Below are positions 31,766 to 34,079 of a stretch of 34,079 bases of DNA, one piece after another. Each line of letters starts with the position of its first letter. The first letter of the stretch is position 1. The notes beneath the pieces were generated by a model, which did no database searches, was not told the DNA's origin, and saw nothing but the letters and a program-made list of their open reading frames with translations. This DNA is from Byssochlamys sp. IMV 00236 (lineage: Eukaryota; Ascomycota; Eurotiomycetes; Eurotiales; Thermoascaceae): positions 1-34,079 of the forward strand of contig MSJH02000019.1 of assembly GCA_001931875.2 (NCBI GenBank), given 5' to 3'. The position numbers were made by a program, and so were the translations under genes.

Positions 31766-32500
31766 CTACAATTGCGTAGTCTATTATGAAGAGAGAAAAA
31801 GAGAGAGAAAAGAGAGAACAATTACGGAGTTTCTTCCGATATGATGATTGTCACCCTTTTGAGTGATTTTATTTTAACAACAGCAGTATATGTACCTTCA
31901 GACTCAACTCTGACTCAAAAAATACTTGTTGAAAAAGTATTTTTTAGTCTGTCAGCCTAAAAGCAAAAAATACCTTAAAAATTACTATAGTAATAGTAAT
32001 AATAATAATAACCTACAAAGACTCACCTGTAGCTCATAACGTTTAGAAGACGGCTTATCCAATAAGATGAGATCTGGCTTGTTTTCTTAATATAGCAATT
32101 AACAAAATCAAGGCACCAAGGCTTCAAAAGGCTATAAAAGAGAGAGTTACACTTTTAGTTCAACATCAAATCTCTTTGAAACTGCTGTAAGTCCTATCCT
32201 TATGCCATGCTTTCTCTTTTTAGTATTTCTACTAGAAGATCAAGGAATACTGGAATATGTGCTTTGATTTCAACCATCAAATTTGAATAGATGCCCCTCT
32301 TGATAAGTTCAGTAATTAAAGAGTCTAACAACAGCAACAATAGTTAACATCATTTTTTTGTAATAAAAATCAAATATTAAAAGCCTTTATAATATGTATT
32401 ATCTGTAATGTTTATATAATAAAATACAGGCATAGAATAATAATATATAACACAAAATATTGAGCAAATGTATGAAAAAGAGGGCTGGTTGGTATGATTT
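31766..32500. other. Intergenic region upstream of MOB2
   Basis: Purine-rich GAGAGA tracts near 31790-31820, a hairpin at 31917-31945, a (TAA)n tract near 31990-32011, and a short minus-strand coding-like stretch at about 32032-32085 (KPDLILLDKPSSKRYELQ followed by a GTGAGT donor). The stretch could not be extended into a gene. MOB2 promoter elements should lie at the left end. Confidence 0.4.
31917..31945. repeat. Perfect 11-bp hairpin
   Basis: AAAAAATACTT and AAGTATTTTTT flank a 7-base loop, and the stem extends to GACT/AGTC with one bulged base. It lies about 150 bp upstream of the MOB2 start. Confidence 0.75.
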
Positions 32501-33341
32501 TTGGCAGCATCTAAATGCGGGAATTCAAAAGATTTCCAAAGCAAGGTTTTTTTTAAAGAAGACAGCAAGGTGAATATTTACGATGAGAATGCAAATGAAG
32601 TTGTGGATATTATAGACGAAAAATCAGATCCCTTTTGCTATAAAGAAGTAGCTCACAATCCACGAAATTATCTTCCAAAAACCAATGATTTTTTTTTAGT
32701 AAATCTTCAATTTGGCAGTGGAACGACTGTAATATCTGGACACGGCAAAAATGGTATGGCATCTTGTCTTGAATGGCTAAAATTGCTTTGAAGAAATCAC
32801 CTATCAAAAACAGTACAAGATGTACAAGAGGGCACTTAATACAGCGGGGATTCACTCCTTCGAAGTTACCCACATCAATCGTAGTAGTATATTAACTTGA
32901 TTAATGACAACATGGTTTCTGATAACCAACAAAGACGGATGGTTTGTTGGGGCAAAGATTGTACGGTAGGTTGTTATCTTAATAACTCACCTAAGTAAGC
33001 TAAGCGCGTAGTCGCTGTTATTTCCTCCACCTCTGGTAGCTATTTCCTCCCTCGTGCTGCTATGGAACCTTTTCAAGAGCTGAAAGCTTTGCTATTTTAT
33101 TTTATGGATTGTTGAGAATATATATCCAGAAGAACAAGCCAAGAAGCTTCAGTTAACATCTGCTGTATGGACTAGAATCATTACTTCATCAACAGATGTT
33201 CAAGCTTTAATAGCTGAAAATAAGAACAACGCCGAGAAGTACATGCAGATGCTTCTCCAACAAACAGTAATAGCACAGTTCCTTCTTACAGAATCTCAGT
33301 CAATCATAACAGCCTTAGATGCTTGGAGGGTAGAAATTTAA
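32501..33341 (+). pseudogene. Crypton-like tyrosine recombinase relic
   Basis: Three plus-strand pieces in different frames follow each other. Piece 1 (32501-32788) is an acidic segment ending in NGMASCLEWLK. Piece 2 (about 32787-32896) reads EEITYQKQYKMYKRALNTAG then FEVTHINRSS, and continues after stops with DNQQRRMVCWGKDCTVGCYL and later SGSYFLPRAAMEPFQELK. Piece 3 (33084-33341) continues with YPEEQAKKLQLTSAVW. The order T-H-x-x-R, then R-R-x-x-x-W-x, C-Y-L, and G-S-Y-F-L-P-R-A matches the catalytic region of Crypton-type tyrosine recombinases (DUF3504/GCR1-related), in which His-x-x-Arg and Tyr are catalytic. Two frameshifts and several stops make it inactive. Confidence 0.62.
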
Positions 33342-33364
33342 AACGGCTCTTATTTTATATGAAA

Positions 33365-33572
33365 TACAGTAAACACTCGATTACGGAATACAGCAATATG
33401 GAATATTCGCGATATTGGAATATCATTTTCGAAGGACTTCACAGCCGCCGCTTTAAATTTCCTGCGATATTCACCTGGATTATCGATGTATAGGCTTTAT
33501 TACGGAATATCCTTGATTATGGAATATCATTTGTGATCCTGATAGGTATTCCGTCATCAAGAGTCTATTGTA
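33365..33572. mobile_element. 208-bp MITE with pogo/Tc1-like inverted termini
   Basis: The ends are imperfect terminal inverted repeats of about 25 bp: TACAGTAAACACTCGATTAC on the left and, read from the right end, TACAATAGACTCTTGATGAC, each followed by GGAATAC. Both start with TA, consistent with a TA target duplication. The interior has no coding capacity and repeats the motif GGAATATC several times (GATTACGGAATA, ATATTGGAATATC, GATTATGGAATATC). The termini resemble those of pogo/Tigger-like elements. It inserted 23 bp downstream of the Crypton-like relic. Confidence 0.75.
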
Positions 33573-33999
33573 AATGTAGTAATTGAAGAGACATAGGCAA
33601 AGAGTATTTTCAATGTGAAAAAAAAAAAAGTATAGAGTTACTCAGTTAGCTTTATGGAGACTGTTATATGTTACTGTCACCTTTTCATTAATTTACCAAG
33701 GGAGAATACAGTAGAGGACTTTCAAACATTATAATTTTTGAAAACTCGTACGCAGTCGTGAAAAGACTTTGGTATTTTGTTGGATACTGATTTGCAAGAA
33801 TACATACACTAGGATTTGTTGAATAGATGTTTACTTAAAGAGTACGTTTTTACTTGTAAAGAAACGTATTCAAAATAAGAAAAATAACGTCTATCAAGGC
33901 AACACAATACGTTACATTTTGATTTATTTCTAAAACAAAAAACAAAACAAAAAACGACAAGCACAACAACACAGACAACACAGTGCTACTGCATCATCG
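33573..33999. other. Intergenic region before the right edge
   Basis: AT-rich, without a recognised gene. The last 60 bases are rich in ACA/CAA units, typical of a fungal 5' leader, and lead into a possible start codon. Confidence 0.4.
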
Positions 34000-34079
34000 A
34001 TGCATCACCGTTCTTCTTCTTCTTCACCCCGAAAGCAAAGACGGTAACTCTTTCGGGATCTTCTTTCTCTTCTTTTTCT
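34000..34079 (+). CDS. Possible first exon of a gene leaving the window
   Basis: ATG at 34000 follows a CAA/ACA-rich leader and encodes MHHRSSSSSPRKQR before a GTAACT donor-like site within CGG TAA. Without splicing the frame stops after 15 codons. The coding part is too short to identify, so this is a weak call based on context. Confidence 0.25.

Noticed and set aside
32032..32085. Minus-strand stretch KPDLILLDKPSSKRYELQ before a GTGAGT
   Set aside because: Looks coding but could not be extended on either side, and another frame is open longer; insufficient for a gene call.
32610..32873. Minus-strand ORF opposite the Crypton relic
   Set aside because: The plus strand gives the ordered recombinase motifs; the minus-strand ORF has none.
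1..34079. CRISPR arrays or bacterial operon structure
   Set aside because: No regularly spaced identical repeats; introns, eukaryotic ribosomal proteins and poly(A) signals show a fungal nuclear sequence.

Overview
The window looks like nuclear DNA of a Mucoromycota (Mucorales-type) fungus. It is AT-rich. The genes carry many short introns (about 50-70 nt) with GTAAGT-like donors, and their proteins are of fungal type: a Pmt4 O-mannosyltransferase, a Bck1-type MAPKKK, a fungal Mob2, an S28 peptidase and a DPBB/expansin-like secreted protein. It also holds relics of repeat families that I associate with Mucorales. No species can be named from sequence alone. I found no tRNA, rRNA or CRISPR array.

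Layout. 1-2.6 kb: eL31 (minus), then a dead Tc1/mariner transposase and a dispersed repeat that runs up to the PMT4 start. 2.6-8.7 kb: PMT4 (plus, seven exons, one GC-AG intron), a circularly permuted mitochondrial GTPase of the NOA1/Gep3/YqeH type (plus), and a convergent uncharacterised coiled-coil protein (minus). 8.9-11.5 kb: a repeat graveyard with a broken gene of a zinc-knuckle/TnpB-Fanzor-like family, a second copy of the dispersed repeat, and a non-LTR retrotransposon tail. 11.5-16.3 kb: a DUF4112 protein (minus), a secreted S28 serine peptidase (plus), an inverted repeat, and uS19/RPS15 (minus). 16.3-18.8 kb: mostly non-coding, with one unrecognised coding-like relic.

18.8-26.2 kb: a YeiH/UPF0324-type membrane transporter, a multi-pass RING-H2 protein and a small orphan ORF (all plus), an Asn-rich secreted DPBB protein (minus), and a transcription-type cyclin (plus) divergent from it. 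26.5-31.8 kb: three minus-strand genes, an aldo-keto reductase, a BCK1-like MAPKKK and MOB2. 31.8-34.1 kb: a Crypton-like tyrosine recombinase relic, a 208-bp MITE with terminal inverted repeats just downstream of it, and possibly the first exon of a gene leaving the window.

Gene models were built by hand. Each exon junction was chosen so that donor, acceptor, phase and family similarity agree, and every multi-exon model listed closes as a whole number of codons. Several genes act in cell-wall or polarity biology (PMT4, BCK1, MOB2, the DPBB protein). They do not form an operon-like unit, and their proximity may be chance. The most unusual content is the set of decayed mobile elements from at least five classes, above all the Fanzor-like and Crypton-like relics, together with the YeiH-type transporter in a eukaryote.
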